Origin: Halorussus gelatinilyticus
GTDB taxonomy: Archaea > Halobacteriota > Halobacteria > Halobacteriales > Haladaptataceae
DNA length: 64,000 nucleotides
Direction of reading: 5' to 3'
Assembly (NCBI RefSeq): GCF_023238445.1
Contig: NZ_CP096658.1
Span: 3,596,001 to 3,660,000, forward strand
Shown here: in pieces, positions 1 through 9,152 of the stretch
Layout of the letters: every line of letters begins with the position of its first letter
How positions within the stretch are numbered: position 1 is the stretch's first letter
Position numbers and translations under genes: made by a program
Notes under the pieces: generated by a model
Database searches by the model: none
Told to the model about the DNA's origin: nothing
Seen by the model: only the letters and a program-made list of their open reading frames with translations

Positions 1-157
1 TAGACGAACTGGTCGCTGAGACCGATAAGTTTCATTATCGACAACAGCGAACTTCCGCCACATTAATCTTCCCCCTGAGTTATCAGCTCTGATACTCGCC
101 AGCGCCGAGACCCAAAACGCCGCGAGGGACGCACTGTAACCCGTTTCACGGGGTTTT
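1..157. other. non-coding flank downstream of cheR
   Basis: No gene is supported between the window edge and the cheR stop codon. The stretch is the 3' flank of the chemotaxis operon. I see no clear terminator hairpin in it. Confidence 0.5.
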
Positions 158-982
158 CTACCGGATTGATGTAGTATCTACTTTCTTATATATACGGAGG
201 CGACGAGCGACCGGTTCGAAGGCCGGTTTGAGCGTGTCGGGGAGCGTCTCGGTCTTCCCGATGACGAGGTAGCCGCCCACCGAGAGCGACTTCGAGACCG
301 TCTCCAGAATCGGAAGCTTGTGCTCGGCGTCGATGTAGATGAAGAGATTACGACACACCACGAGGTCGAAGTCCGACTTCGGGTCGCCGTTGATGAGGTC
401 GTGGCGCTCGAACGACACGAGGTCCTTGACGGGGTCGGTCACGGCGAACTCGTCGTCCGTGCGCCGGACGTACCGCTCGTACTCGTCCAGCGGCGCGAGT
501 TGCTCGCCGATGTCGGTCGTCCGAGTGTTCTCGTAGACGCCCCGCCGGGCCGCCGCCAGAATCTCGCGGTCGATGTCGGTCGCGGTTATCCGGACGTTCC
601 CGTCCTTGACCTCCGGGTCGTCCAGCGCGAGCATCGACAGCGAGTAGGGTTCCCGGCCGTCCGAACAGGCCGCGCTCCAGAGCCGAATCCGGTCGCGCTC
701 GGCCGAGAGCGCCCGGAGGACGTTTCGGACCTCCTCCCAGACCTCGGGGTTGCGGAAGAAGCTCGTGACGTTGACCGAGAAGGCGTCCAGCAGGGCCTCC
801 TGCTCGCTCTCGTCGCTTTGCAGGAGGTCGAGGTACGCGGCGTAGCTCTCGGTGTCACTCCGGCGCATCCGCGAGGAGACCCGCCGGTCGAGATACGAGT
901 CGTCGTAGTAGCTCGTGGCGAACCCGAGTTCGTCCTCGACGTACTCCAACAGCCGGTCGAAGGCCTCGTCGTCGGACGTCAC
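158..982 (-). CDS. cheR: CheR chemoreceptor methyltransferase
   Basis: SAM-dependent methyltransferase that methylates glutamates on chemoreceptors, opposing CheB. The 274-residue product has the family landmarks: NVTSFFRN near residues 71-78, the SAM-binding stretch [15 protein letters not shown] near 100-114, and [11 protein letters not shown] near 206-217. I start it at the GTG at 982, because this GTG overlaps the cheD stop as GTGA and has a GAGGAG purine run just upstream. An in-frame ATG at 1027 would lie 45 nt inside cheD and add 15 residues of unconserved look. It is the last gene of the che operon. Family assignment is firm and the start is inferred. Confidence 0.93.
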   Translation of the reverse strand: MTSDDEAFDRLLEYVEDELGFATSYYDDSYLDRRVSSRMRRSDTESYAAYLDLLQSDESEQEALLDAFSVNVTSFFRNPEVWEEVRNVLRALSAERDRIRLWSAACSDGREPYSLSMLALDDPEVKDGNVRITATDIDREILAAARRGVYENTRTTDIGEQLAPLDEYERYVRRTDDEFAVTDPVKDLVSFERHDLINGDPKSDFDLVVCRNLFIYIDAEHKLPILETVSKSLSVGGYLVIGKTETLPDTLKPAFEPVARRLRIYKKVDTTSIR

Positions 983-1491
983 AGCTCCTCGGCCCCCTTG
1001 TGGGTGCTGGTCACGGTTAGCGTCCACGTCTCGGGAATCAACTCGACCGACCGTCCGTAGTCGCCGCCCACGTCCTCGGCGACGATGGGAACGTCGCGTT
1101 CGCCGAGCGCCGTCCGCGTTCGCTCGACGTTCCGCTCGCCGACGCCCTCGCTGACGCCCGAGAAGTCGAACATCTTGCTTCCGCCCGCGAGTTTGGCCTC
1201 GGCGCGCTCGGGGTCGCCGCCCGCAGCTTCGAGTTCGGCCAGCAGTCGCTCGACGCCGGCCTCGACCGACTTGGCCGGCTTCCCCCGGTCGTCGCCGGTC
1301 GCGTCCGGGAGCATGACGTGGGCCAGTCCGGCGACCCCCGACTCCGGGTCCGCCACGGCGACGCCGACGCAGGAGCCGAGACCGCTGGTCGTGACTCTAG
1401 TCTCGCCGGTGGCGACCGCGAGGTCGGCCACGCCGACTCGCACGCGGTCGGGAACGTCGTCGGCCAAGAAGTGGCGTTCGGCGGTCATCAT
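979..1491 (-). CDS. cheD: CheD receptor glutamine deamidase
   Basis: CheD deamidates receptor glutamines and, in archaea and Bacillus, works together with CheC. The 170-residue product shows the CheD core: GLGSCVGV with the catalytic Cys at residue 41, GLAHVMLP with His at 58, and a later [10 protein letters not shown] segment. The ATG at 1491 overlaps the preceding CheC-type stop as ATGA; a second ATG follows at once, so the protein may begin one residue later. Its position between CheC-type genes and cheR fits the CheC-CheD partnership. A much longer reading frame extends upstream through the tandem cheC gene but is a shadow. Confidence 0.93.
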   Translation of the reverse strand: MMTAERHFLADDVPDRVRVGVADLAVATGETRVTTSGLGSCVGVAVADPESGVAGLAHVMLPDATGDDRGKPAKSVEAGVERLLAELEAAGGDPERAEAKLAGGSKMFDFSGVSEGVGERNVERTRTALGERDVPIVAEDVGGDYGRSVELIPETWTLTVTSTHKGAEEL

Positions 1492-2660
1492 AGCGTGCCC
1501 GCTTTCGTCTTGCGTTCGGCCGTGGCGTCCGGGTCGATGTCCTCTAGCGCGGTCCGGAGGTCGGTCTCGTCGGGGAGCGCGTAGATTCCGCAGTCGAACT
1601 CCCGGTCGTCCGCTCGCAGCGTCGCGTCGAAGAGGAACGCGAACGACTGAGTGCGTCCGAGGCGCGCGACGACCGACTCGGCGACCGCGGGACCCGCGTC
1701 GTGGACGAACTGGGGCGGCGAGATGTCGATGGTCGCGTCCAAGACGTTCGCCCAGCCGTCGATGAAACTGCTGGTCATCACGTTGCCGATCTCCTTCATC
1801 GCGGACTGGGCCTGTTCGTTGAAGGTCGTCACCTCGTCGGTGCCAGGCACGAGCGCCGCGGCCACTTCGCGGGCCGACGCCTCGTCGAACAGCACGAGAA
1901 CGTACCCGCCGAGCGCGCCCTCGGTCCGGAGGACGACCCCGACGTACGGGCGGTCGGCCAACTCCGCTGGCACGTCTTCGATGGGGACGAAGCTCAAATG
2001 CGTAATATCGACGTCCGTGCCGATGCCGGTCATCGCCGAGACCGTCTCGGAAGCGGTCGCCGCGCCGGCCTCGGCCATCTCGCGGAGCGTCGCCAACTTC
2101 TCGACTGAGACGGGGTCGTCGCCGCCCGACAACATCTCTTCCATCGAGTCGCGCTCGGGGAACATGTGAAACTCCACGTCCAACTCCTTGCCGACCGCGC
2201 CGACCTGACTCCGGAAGACGAACGCTCGGTCGCGCTCGAATCCGGCCGCGTCCAGCACCTCTTCGCCGGTCCCCTCGACGTACGCCGGCGGAGAGATGTC
2301 GATGATCGCGTCGAGGTGGTCGGCCCATCCCTCCACGAACCCGCTGGTCACGATATTGCCGATCTCGGCGACGGCGCTCTCTTCGACGCCCTCGCCGGGC
2401 AGGAGCGTGTCCAACAGGACTTCGACGCCCTCGGGCGAGAAGGTCAGGAGACTCGTCCCGTCGATGCCGCCCTCGAAGTCGATGGCGACGCCGACCCGCC
2501 GGTCGCCCCGCGCGAGGTCGTCGGCCGAGGCCAGCGTCACCTCGGTCACGTCCACCGCCGTCTCGATGCCGGTCATCCCGGTGAGATTTTCGGCCGCTCG
2601 CCGTGCGCCCACCTGTGCGGTCCGGTTGAAGGTGCCGAGCGATTCGACGTCCACGTTCAT
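1488..2660 (-). CDS. tandem two-domain CheC phosphatase
   Basis: A 390-residue protein made of two CheC domains in tandem. CheC proteins remove phosphate from CheY-P. Each half keeps the whole catalytic signature S-x3-E-x2-N-x22-P: S95, E99, N102, P125 in the first, and S286, E290, N293, P316 in the second. Neither domain therefore looks degenerate, unlike some CheC-fold proteins with one active centre. It lies 22 nt after the single-domain CheC gene and overlaps cheD by ATGA. Haloarchaea usually carry several CheC-type proteins; I do not assign a numbered symbol. It could also act as an adaptor through binding CheD. Confidence 0.9.
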   Translation of the reverse strand: MNVDVESLGTFNRTAQVGARRAAENLTGMTGIETAVDVTEVTLASADDLARGDRRVGVAIDFEGGIDGTSLLTFSPEGVEVLLDTLLPGEGVEESAVAEIGNIVTSGFVEGWADHLDAIIDISPPAYVEGTGEEVLDAAGFERDRAFVFRSQVGAVGKELDVEFHMFPERDSMEEMLSGGDDPVSVEKLATLREMAEAGAATASETVSAMTGIGTDVDITHLSFVPIEDVPAELADRPYVGVVLRTEGALGGYVLVLFDEASAREVAAALVPGTDEVTTFNEQAQSAMKEIGNVMTSSFIDGWANVLDATIDISPPQFVHDAGPAVAESVVARLGRTQSFAFLFDATLRADDREFDCGIYALPDETDLRTALEDIDPDATAERKTKAGTL

Positions 2661-2682
2661 GCGTTGGACCTCTGGCCGAGCC

Positions 2683-3297
2683 TCATATGTTTATCTGCTG
2701 CATCAGTGACACGAGTTCTTCCAGTTCGGGGAAGGTGTACACCTTCACTTCCACGTCGGCCTCGCGGGCGTGAACGCGCGAGTCAAACACGAGTGCCATC
2801 TCGTCGCGGCGCGCCCCGACCAGGTTCTCAACCATCTTCGACCCCGCGCCGTAGGTGAACTTTGGGGTCGAGATGTCGATGGTCGTGTCCAGCACGTTCG
2901 CCCAGCCGTCGATGAACCCGCTGGTCATGATATTGCCGATCTCTTGGACGGCCGACCGCTCCATGTCCGAGAACCCCTTCGAGGAAGGGTCGGCGCTACC
3001 GGGAAGCATCCCGGTGGCGAGTTTCTTCGCGCTGCTCGCGCTGAACAGGAACAGGATGTAGCCGTGGGGCGGTTCCACGAGTTCGATGTGGGTGCCGACC
3101 TGCTTCTCGTGACCGACGTGAGTCTTGATGTCCTCGATGTCGAGGAAGTTGATCTTCGTGATCTCCATCTCGGTCTCCATGCCGGTCATCTGGTTCAGAT
3201 GGTTGGCGACCGTGTTCGCCCCCTCCTTCGCCATCTGGTTGAACAGGTTCAGCTTTCGTATGTCGATGTGCAAGTTTCGTTCCTCACCTCTGCTCAT
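2683..3297 (-). CDS. cheC: single-domain CheC phosphatase
   Basis: A 204-residue CheC-family protein with one intact phosphatase centre (S115, E119, N122, P145 in the S-x3-E-x2-N-x22-P pattern). It begins 13 nt after the cheA stop and is followed by the two-domain CheC gene, so this operon encodes three apparently active CheC domains. The N-terminal half carries the usual helix and beta-sheet of the fold (MTGMETEMEITKINFLDIED near 37-56). The expected role is CheY-P dephosphorylation during adaptation. The ATG at 3297 gives a slightly long N-terminus; M22 is a possible alternative. Confidence 0.9.
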   Translation of the reverse strand: MSRGEERNLHIDIRKLNLFNQMAKEGANTVANHLNQMTGMETEMEITKINFLDIEDIKTHVGHEKQVGTHIELVEPPHGYILFLFSASSAKKLATGMLPGSADPSSKGFSDMERSAVQEIGNIMTSGFIDGWANVLDTTIDISTPKFTYGAGSKMVENLVGARRDEMALVFDSRVHAREADVEVKVYTFPELEELVSLMQQINI

Positions 3298-3310
3298 ATC
3301 TCGTCACCTC

Positions 3311-5482
3311 TCACAGTGTCTCCACGTCCAGTATCGTCACGACGTCGCCCTCGCCGAGGACCGCGGCACCCGACAGACCGGGAATGCCCGACAGGATGCC
3401 CTCGAACGGTTTGACGACGACCTCTTCTTGGCGGCTCACCGCGTCGCAGTGGATGGCGACCTGGCGCTCGGACTCCTTGACCCGGACCAGCATGCCGTCG
3501 CCGTTCTTGGTCTCGCCGGGCACGTCCAGCGCGTCGCCGAGGCGCACGAGCGGGAAGACCGTGTCGTCGTGGGTGACGACCTCCTCGCCCTCGACGGTCT
3601 GGACCTCCTCCATCCGGCGAATCTCGTCCACGTTCTTGATGGGGATGCCGTACTCCTCGTCGCCCGACTGGACGAACAGCACTTTCACGATGGCGACCGT
3701 GACCGGCAGTGAGAGGCTGAACGTCGTCCCCTCGCCGGGCGCGCTGTCCACGCGAATCTCGCCGTCGAGTCGCGAGACGGTGTCCTGTACGACGTCCATC
3801 CCGACGCCGCGACCGCTCACGTCGGTCACCTCGTCGTTGGTCGAGAACCCGGCGTGGAAGACGAGCTTCTGGGCCTCCTCCTCGCTCAACTCCTCGGCCT
3901 CCTCGCGGGTCATGACGCCCTTCTCGATTGCCTTGTTCCGGATGGCATCGGCGTCGATGCCGCCGCCGTCGTCCTCGACCTCGATGGTCACGCGGTCGCG
4001 CTCGCGGAACCCGCGGAGCCGAATCGTCCCCTCGCGGGGCTTGCCCGCGGCCTCGCGTTCCTCGGGCGGTTCGATGCCGTGGTCCACCGCGTTGCGCAAC
4101 AGGTGCATCAGCGGGTCGCTTATCTCGTCCAAGATGGTGCGGTCCAACTCGATGTCGGTCCCCTCCATCAGGAAGTCCACTTCCTTCTCCTGCTCTCGGG
4201 CGAGGTCCCGGACGAGGCGCGGGAACTTGTTGACGACCTTCTTGAGCGGGACCAACCGCATGTCCATCACGGTGTCCTGCAAGCTGGAGGTGATCTTGTC
4301 CAACTCGTCCAGGTGGTCCTCGGCGCTGTCGAGTTGCGCCTGCTCGACCGACCGCCGGAGCTTGATGCGGCTGGTCACGAGCTGTTCGACCTGTCCGTGG
4401 AGGTCGTCCAGTTGGTCCACGTCCACGCGAACCGACTGAATCTCCTCTATCTCCTCGGCGGTCGAATCGGCGTCCGACGACGAATCACTCTCGTCGGCGC
4501 TCCGTTCCTCGGCCGCCGAGTCGGTCGTTTCCACCACGTCGGCGTCGGTGAACTCGGTGTCGTCTGTCTCGTCTACAGAGTCGGCGTCCGCGCCGTCCGA
4601 CGCGCTTTCGGTCTCGCCTTCGGCGCTCGCGCTCGACTCGTCGGGACTCCCCGCGCCCTCGTCCGACTCGTCGCTCGAACCGCCCGCGTTTGCCACGTCG
4701 ATTTCGTCCACGTCGAGCGCGGTCACGGTCCCGCCGGCTATCTTGCCGGTCGAGGCGACGACCGACTCGACCTCGCTTCGGTCGTCGGCCGCGACGAAGG
4801 CGTCGAAGCCGTCGTCGTACTCGCCGTCGTTGATGGCATCTACGTTGGGGACGGTCCCGAGCAGGTCCAGGTTCTCGCTGAGCCCTTCCAGAGCGAACAT
4901 CCCGTCCACGCCCTTCATTTCGGGGTCGCCCATGTCCACGTCCACGTGGAACGTTTCGCCGTCGGCATCGGCGAGCGCGGCCGGGTCGTCGAGTTCCTCG
5001 ACCGGAACGTCGGCGAGGCTCGTGCCGGTTCCCGCGTCCTCGGTCTCGGACTCGGACGTCTCTTCGGGTTCGGTCGTTTCCCCGGACTCGTCGCCGCCCG
5101 CGTCGTCCTCGCCGTCGATGACGCTCCGGATGTCGGCGATGATGTCGTCGGGGTCGATGTCCGACTCGCCCTCGTCTTCGATCTGGTCGAGCGCGTGGTC
5201 TATCTCGTCCACGCCGGCGAACACGAGGTCCATGACCTCGGGCGTGACCTCCATCCGGCCCTGCCGAATCTCGTCCAGCAGGTCCTCGATGGCGTGCGCG
5301 AGGTCGCTGGCGTCCTGGAAACCCATCGCGCCGAAGTTCCCCTTCAGCGTGTGGGCCGTCCGGAAAATCGAGTCCATCGCGGCCTCGTCGCTCGGGTCGT
5401 CTTCCAGTTCGAGCAGGGAGTTGTTCAACTCCGTGACGTTCTCTTCGCTCTCACGTATGAAGTCCTGAATGTAGTCTTCCAT
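3311..5482 (-). CDS. cheA: CheA chemotaxis histidine kinase
   Basis: Class II sensor kinase, 723 residues. The N-terminal HPt domain has phosphorylation His44 in RTAHTLKGNFG. Two very acidic Ser/Asp/Glu-rich linkers (about 125-158 and 265-345) bracket a P2-like response-regulator-binding domain (about 175-258). Then come the dimerisation helices (about 350-410), the ATPase with N-box HLLRNAVDHGIE (460-471), G1 EDDGGGID, F-box GFSTND with DVSGRGVGMD, and G2 GEGTTFS, and a CheW-like C-terminus. All kinase motifs are present. It sits 6 nt after cheB. The long acidic linkers are a halophile feature rather than an added domain. Confidence 0.97.
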   Translation of the reverse strand: MEDYIQDFIRESEENVTELNNSLLELEDDPSDEAAMDSIFRTAHTLKGNFGAMGFQDASDLAHAIEDLLDEIRQGRMEVTPEVMDLVFAGVDEIDHALDQIEDEGESDIDPDDIIADIRSVIDGEDDAGGDESGETTEPEETSESETEDAGTGTSLADVPVEELDDPAALADADGETFHVDVDMGDPEMKGVDGMFALEGLSENLDLLGTVPNVDAINDGEYDDGFDAFVAADDRSEVESVVASTGKIAGGTVTALDVDEIDVANAGGSSDESDEGAGSPDESSASAEGETESASDGADADSVDETDDTEFTDADVVETTDSAAEERSADESDSSSDADSTAEEIEEIQSVRVDVDQLDDLHGQVEQLVTSRIKLRRSVEQAQLDSAEDHLDELDKITSSLQDTVMDMRLVPLKKVVNKFPRLVRDLAREQEKEVDFLMEGTDIELDRTILDEISDPLMHLLRNAVDHGIEPPEEREAAGKPREGTIRLRGFRERDRVTIEVEDDGGGIDADAIRNKAIEKGVMTREEAEELSEEEAQKLVFHAGFSTNDEVTDVSGRGVGMDVVQDTVSRLDGEIRVDSAPGEGTTFSLSLPVTVAIVKVLFVQSGDEEYGIPIKNVDEIRRMEEVQTVEGEEVVTHDDTVFPLVRLGDALDVPGETKNGDGMLVRVKESERQVAIHCDAVSRQEEVVVKPFEGILSGIPGLSGAAVLGEGDVVTILDVETL

Positions 5483-5488
5483 TTCCGT

Positions 5489-6529
5489 TCACCGTCCATC
5501 GCGTATCGTGTCGAGAATCGCCTTCCCAATCTCGTCGGCCGAACGCACGTCGTCCACGCAACCGGTCTCGATGGCGCGAGCCGGAATGCCGAAAACCGAG
5601 GAGGTCTCCTCGTCTTGGGCGAGCGTCGCCCCGCCTGCCGACTTGATGGCCTCGATGCCCGCCGCGCCGTCGCTCCCCATGCCGGTGAGGACGACGCCGG
5701 TCAGCGGCCCGTCGACCTTCTCGGCGGCGGTCTCCATCGTCACGTCGATGGCCGGGCGGACGCCGTGAAGCGGTTCGTCCTGCGTCAGGCGGATGCGCAG
5801 GCGACCGTTGCCGTAGCCGGCGACCGCCATGTGGTAGTCGCCCTTCGCCACGACGGCCTCGCCGCCGCCGATTCGGATGCCGTCCTCGGCCTCCCGAACG
5901 TCGTACTCGCTCCGGCGGTCCAACCGGTCGGCGAACCGACCAGTGAAGCCGTCGGGCATGTGCTGGACGACCAGCACCCGGAGGTCGGCCGCTCTGGGGA
6001 GACTCGACAGCACGCGTTCGACCACGCGAGGGCCGCCCGTCGAGGCCCCGACGACGAGCGTCGGGTTCTCGACGTAGCCGTGGTCCGTATCGAGCGTGTC
6101 CGAATCGGCGGTGTCCACGTCCTCGACCGACGCGGGGTCCGCCCGCGTCGCCGACTCGACTTTCTCGACCAGCGCGTCGCCGTGGGCCGAAATCTCGGTC
6201 GAGACCTCCCCGCCGGGTTTGGCGAGGAAGTCCACCGCGCCCTTCTCCAAGGCCTCGAACGTCGCGTCGGCACCGTCTTCGGTGTGGGCCGACAGCATCA
6301 GAATCGGCGTCGGATTCGTCGCCATGATCTCCTCGACGGCCTCGATGCCGTTCATGCGGGGCATCTCCACGTCCATCGTCACCACGTCCGGGTCGTGGTC
6401 GGCGACGGCCTCGACGCCCTCTTCGCCGTCGCTGGCCTGCGCGACGACCTCGATGCCGCCCTCTTCGAGGATGTCGGAGATGACCGTCCGCATGAAATGC
6501 GAGTCGTCCACGACGACTGCTCGCGTCAT
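5489..6529 (-). CDS. cheB: CheB receptor methylesterase/response regulator
   Basis: 346-residue CheB that hydrolyses receptor glutamyl methyl esters when phosphorylated by CheA. The receiver domain (about 1-110) has the acidic pair D8/D9, phospho-acceptor D53 and the AKPGG lysine segment. The C-terminal esterase has the catalytic triad Ser163 (GASTGG), His190 (VQHMPDGF) and Asp287 (GMGSDG). Its ATG overlaps the cheY stop as ATGA, so the two are probably translationally coupled. A linker rich in Asp and Thr joins the two domains. Confidence 0.97.
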   Translation of the reverse strand: MTRAVVVDDSHFMRTVISDILEEGGIEVVAQASDGEEGVEAVADHDPDVVTMDVEMPRMNGIEAVEEIMATNPTPILMLSAHTEDGADATFEALEKGAVDFLAKPGGEVSTEISAHGDALVEKVESATRADPASVEDVDTADSDTLDTDHGYVENPTLVVGASTGGPRVVERVLSSLPRAADLRVLVVQHMPDGFTGRFADRLDRRSEYDVREAEDGIRIGGGEAVVAKGDYHMAVAGYGNGRLRIRLTQDEPLHGVRPAIDVTMETAAEKVDGPLTGVVLTGMGSDGAAGIEAIKSAGGATLAQDEETSSVFGIPARAIETGCVDDVRSADEIGKAILDTIRDGR

Positions 6530-6888
6530 GCTGAGACGACGTCTTCGATGGCGTCCATCACGCTAGGTTTCTGGAAGGGTTTGGTGATGTAGCCGTCGGC
6601 ACCCGCCTTGATGGCGGCCTTCATCTTCTCTTCCTGCCCGATGCTGGTACACATGATGATGTTCGAGTCGGGATTCGCGTCCTTGATTTCGGTGGTCGCC
6701 TCGATACCGTCACGGATGGGCATCACGATGTCCATCATCACGAGGTCCGGACTGTGTTCCTCGTAGAGTTCGACCGCCTCGACGCCGTTCTCGGCCTCGC
6801 CTGCGATTTCGAACTCCTCTTCCAGTATCTCCCGAAGTAGATTCCGCATAAATTCCGAGTCGTCTACGATGAGTACGTTCTTAGCCAT
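6526..6888 (-). CDS. cheY: CheY response regulator
   Basis: Single receiver domain of 120 residues that carries the signal from CheA to the archaellum switch. Landmarks are D9/D10, phospho-acceptor D53 in VMMDIVMP, the CTSIG threonine segment and the lysine of ITKPF. I chose the ATG at 6888 (MAKNVLIVDD), since the longer frame to 6951 adds 21 residues unlike any receiver N-terminus. It follows cheW after about 110 nt, so it might also have its own promoter. The archaellum genes it would act on are not in this window. Confidence 0.96.
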   Translation of the reverse strand: MAKNVLIVDDSEFMRNLLREILEEEFEIAGEAENGVEAVELYEEHSPDLVMMDIVMPIRDGIEATTEIKDANPDSNIIMCTSIGQEEKMKAAIKAGADGYITKPFQKPSVMDAIEDVVSA

Positions 6889-6999
6889 GCGATAGTCACC
6901 AAGCGGTTGGTTTGAAACGGGGTGAAATAAATTCTCCCCTCCGATTATCACGACTGATGCTCCCTGCGACGCGCGTTCGACCGGGCGAGGTAATCGTTT

Positions 7000-7527
7000 T
7001 CATTTCAACTGGTCGATGATAGCGTCGATGTCGATCCAGACCACGAGGTCGAGTCCGTCACCGTTGGGCTTGCGGATGATACCTCGGGAGACCTGTTCGC
7101 GGATGCCCCGCGTCTTGAGGTCCGAGAGGTCGTCGTCGGTGTCGATTTTGCTCTCGGGGTAAGTCGTGACCTCCAGCACCTCGTCTACCCGGATGCCGAT
7201 CTTTTGCTTGTCGTCGGCCCGGTCCAACACGAGGACGTTCTGCTCGTCGCCGTCGGGTTGGTCGCCGTCGATGCCGAGGAACGTCCGGGGGTTGATGATG
7301 GCGGTGGTCTCGCCCCGCAGGTCCATCACGCCGTCCACGGAGTCGGGCGTCCGGGGGATGCGCGTCACTTTCTTTATCTCCACGATGCTGTCTACCTCGT
7401 CGATGTCGATGGCGCAGTAGTCCTCGCCGAGGCGGAACTCCACGACCTGTCTCGTCGGTCCCTCGGCGACCTCCGGCGAGTCGGTCTCGTCGGTCCCGTC
7501 ACCAGCGTTGGTCTCCTGAACCTCCAT
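7000..7527 (-). CDS. cheW: CheW coupling protein
   Basis: Adaptor that links chemoreceptors to CheA. The 175-residue product has an acidic, probably disordered N-terminus of about 27 residues, followed by a CheW SH3-like fold (VVEFRLGEDYCAIDIDEVDSI, then VDGVMDLRGETTAIINPR). The last residues DLVVWIDIDAIIDQL are typical of the family. It is the first gene of the minus-strand che operon, with a TATA element about 37 nt ahead of its ATG. The nearest upstream gene is divergent. Confidence 0.93.
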   Translation of the reverse strand: MEVQETNAGDGTDETDSPEVAEGPTRQVVEFRLGEDYCAIDIDEVDSIVEIKKVTRIPRTPDSVDGVMDLRGETTAIINPRTFLGIDGDQPDGDEQNVLVLDRADDKQKIGIRVDEVLEVTTYPESKIDTDDDLSDLKTRGIREQVSRGIIRKPNGDGLDLVVWIDIDAIIDQLK

Positions 7528-7539
7528 AGCAGTCTCTGA

Positions 7540-7568
7540 TTCGATAATCGAACCCCAGCATATAAATC
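7540..7568 (-). promoter_or_regulatory. che operon promoter with palindromic operator-like site
   Basis: On the minus strand an ATTTATATG TATA box lies at about 7560-7568, roughly 37 nt before the cheW ATG. Between it and the start is a perfect inverted repeat, TTCGAT-A-ATCGAA (7540-7552). A related half-site, TTTGATAATCGG, lies upstream at 7587-7598. The placement suggests a regulator site; the regulator is unknown. Confidence 0.55.
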
Positions 7569-7683
7569 CCGGCCTCGCCTCTCGGATTTGATAATCGGTC
7601 TCGGAGGCGGTGGACGCCGCGAACCGTCGGCGCGACGATGCGAGGTGAAAACGTACTTATCAGTAGAGCGTAACGACCGACCT

Positions 7684-9048
7684 ATGACTCGCGCCCTCCA
7701 CTTCGTCGTCTGCGCGCTCGTCGTCTGCTCGGCCCTCGGCGTCGTCGCCCCCGGTAGCGCCGCGCCGCCGCCGCGACCGCTCTGCGACGCCTGCGGAGAC
7801 TCCTTCGAGGAGACCGCCGCGGCCCACGGCGTCACCGTCACCGTCGAGCGGTCCACAGCCACCGTCTCGGTCGCCCGGAACGGCACCGCGACGTGGGTCG
7901 TCCGCAATCGACTCGCCGGCGGAGCGGGCACGGAGCGTCTACGCGAGAACGACACGCTCCGGGCCGAAATCGGCGAGCGCGCGATGTGGGACACCGAACT
8001 CGTCGCCGCGAACGTCTCGTCCGCGGGCGTCCTGACGCTCCGCTACCGCGAACCCGACTTCGCCGAGGCGTCGGTCGGCGGGACGCTCCGGTCGGGCGAG
8101 TTCACCGACGCCTACGGCTACTGGAACCTCCACGGACTCGGCGCGGACCGACTCGTCGTCGTCGCGCCCGAGCGGACCGAAGTCGGGTGGACGGTCGCCG
8201 GCGCGACCGTCTCCGACGACGGCCGCCGGATGATTCTCACCGACTTCGAGGACCGCGGCTTCGTCACGTTCGTCCCCGAAGACACCGCACTCGGACCGCT
8301 GCTGAGTCTGCTGTCGGTCGGGGCGCTGGTCGCGCCACGAATCGGGAGCAACCTCGTCGCCGTCGTCCTGTTCCCGACCGCGCTATTCGGTCTGTTCGTC
8401 GGGTCGGTCGGCACGTTCGTCTCGCGGTCGGACGGACTCGGCGCGCGCGTCGGCGAGACGGTCGGGACCGTCCTCGCCGCCGTCGGCGTCCTGCTGACCG
8501 CCGGGGCGCTCCTCGCGGGCGGCGGTCTGTCGTTGCTGGGCGGGGCCGCCGCACCGCTGTTCGGCGTCGGCGCGACCGCGGTCGTCTTCGGAGCGCTTCT
8601 CCGGCGGCCCGCAGTCCGAGCGCGGGCGACCTACTGGCGACTCGTCGCGGCCGGGGCGGTCGGCGTCGCGCTGGCGGCCGGAGCCACGCTCGTCGGGGCG
8701 CTGGCGTTCGACCGGAATGGACTGACCTACTCGCTTCTGAGCAGTTTCCCACTACTGGTCGCCGTCTTCGCCCTGCTCCCGGCGGGGTACGCCTTCGGCC
8801 GTGGGAATCGACGGCTGGCCGTGGCGACGGCGGCGGTCGGGTTCGCACTCTCGACGCTCCCCTTCGGGTCGCTCCTCTCGCCGACGACCGGGTTCGGCCC
8901 GTTCGTCGCCGTGTTCGTCGCGGTGTACGCTGGCGTGGTGGCCGCCGTCGGCGCGCCGTTGCTCGTCGTCGGCGCGTCGCTTGCCGGGTCGTCCGGCGAT
9001 GCCAGAGCGTCGCCGGACGACGACCGGCCGACTCCGGCGGCAGAATAG
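7684..9048 (+). CDS. multi-pass membrane protein with exported N-terminal domain
   Basis: 454 residues, function not recognised. It begins with a signal peptide (hydrophobic LHFVVCALVVCSALGVV, cleavage likely near GSAAPPP). A roughly 170-residue soluble domain follows, with a CDACG motif and beta-rich sequence, and then about eight hydrophobic helices from residue 195 to the end. The tail is acidic and probably cytoplasmic. I use the ATG at 7684, since the upstream 32 codons overlap the promoter region and lack a signal-like start. It is divergent from the che operon with a 156-nt gap. A role in envelope sensing or transport is possible but unsupported. Confidence 0.75.
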   Translation: MTRALHFVVCALVVCSALGVVAPGSAAPPPRPLCDACGDSFEETAAAHGVTVTVERSTATVSVARNGTATWVVRNRLAGGAGTERLRENDTLRAEIGERAMWDTELVAANVSSAGVLTLRYREPDFAEASVGGTLRSGEFTDAYGYWNLHGLGADRLVVVAPERTEVGWTVAGATVSDDGRRMILTDFEDRGFVTFVPEDTALGPLLSLLSVGALVAPRIGSNLVAVVLFPTALFGLFVGSVGTFVSRSDGLGARVGETVGTVLAAVGVLLTAGALLAGGGLSLLGGAAAPLFGVGATAVVFGALLRRPAVRARATYWRLVAAGAVGVALAAGATLVGALAFDRNGLTYSLLSSFPLLVAVFALLPAGYAFGRGNRRLAVATAAVGFALSTLPFGSLLSPTTGFGPFVAVFVAVYAGVVAAVGAPLLVVGASLAGSSGDARASPDDDRPTPAAE

Positions 9049-9152
9049 CTCGTTCTACGTTTCTTCGAGGCAGTGCTCTGTTCTTCAACGGAGGGAATAG
9101 ATGCCCGAGCGCGCCGGGGAGCGGTCGGCCGAAGCGCGGTTCGGCAGTTCCC

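Noticed and set aside
3854-6592. 912-residue open frame on the plus strand opposite cheA and cheB
   Set aside because: It is the antisense shadow of two certain genes in a high-GC genome; its composition (Val/Leu/Arg/His-rich) lacks any domain.
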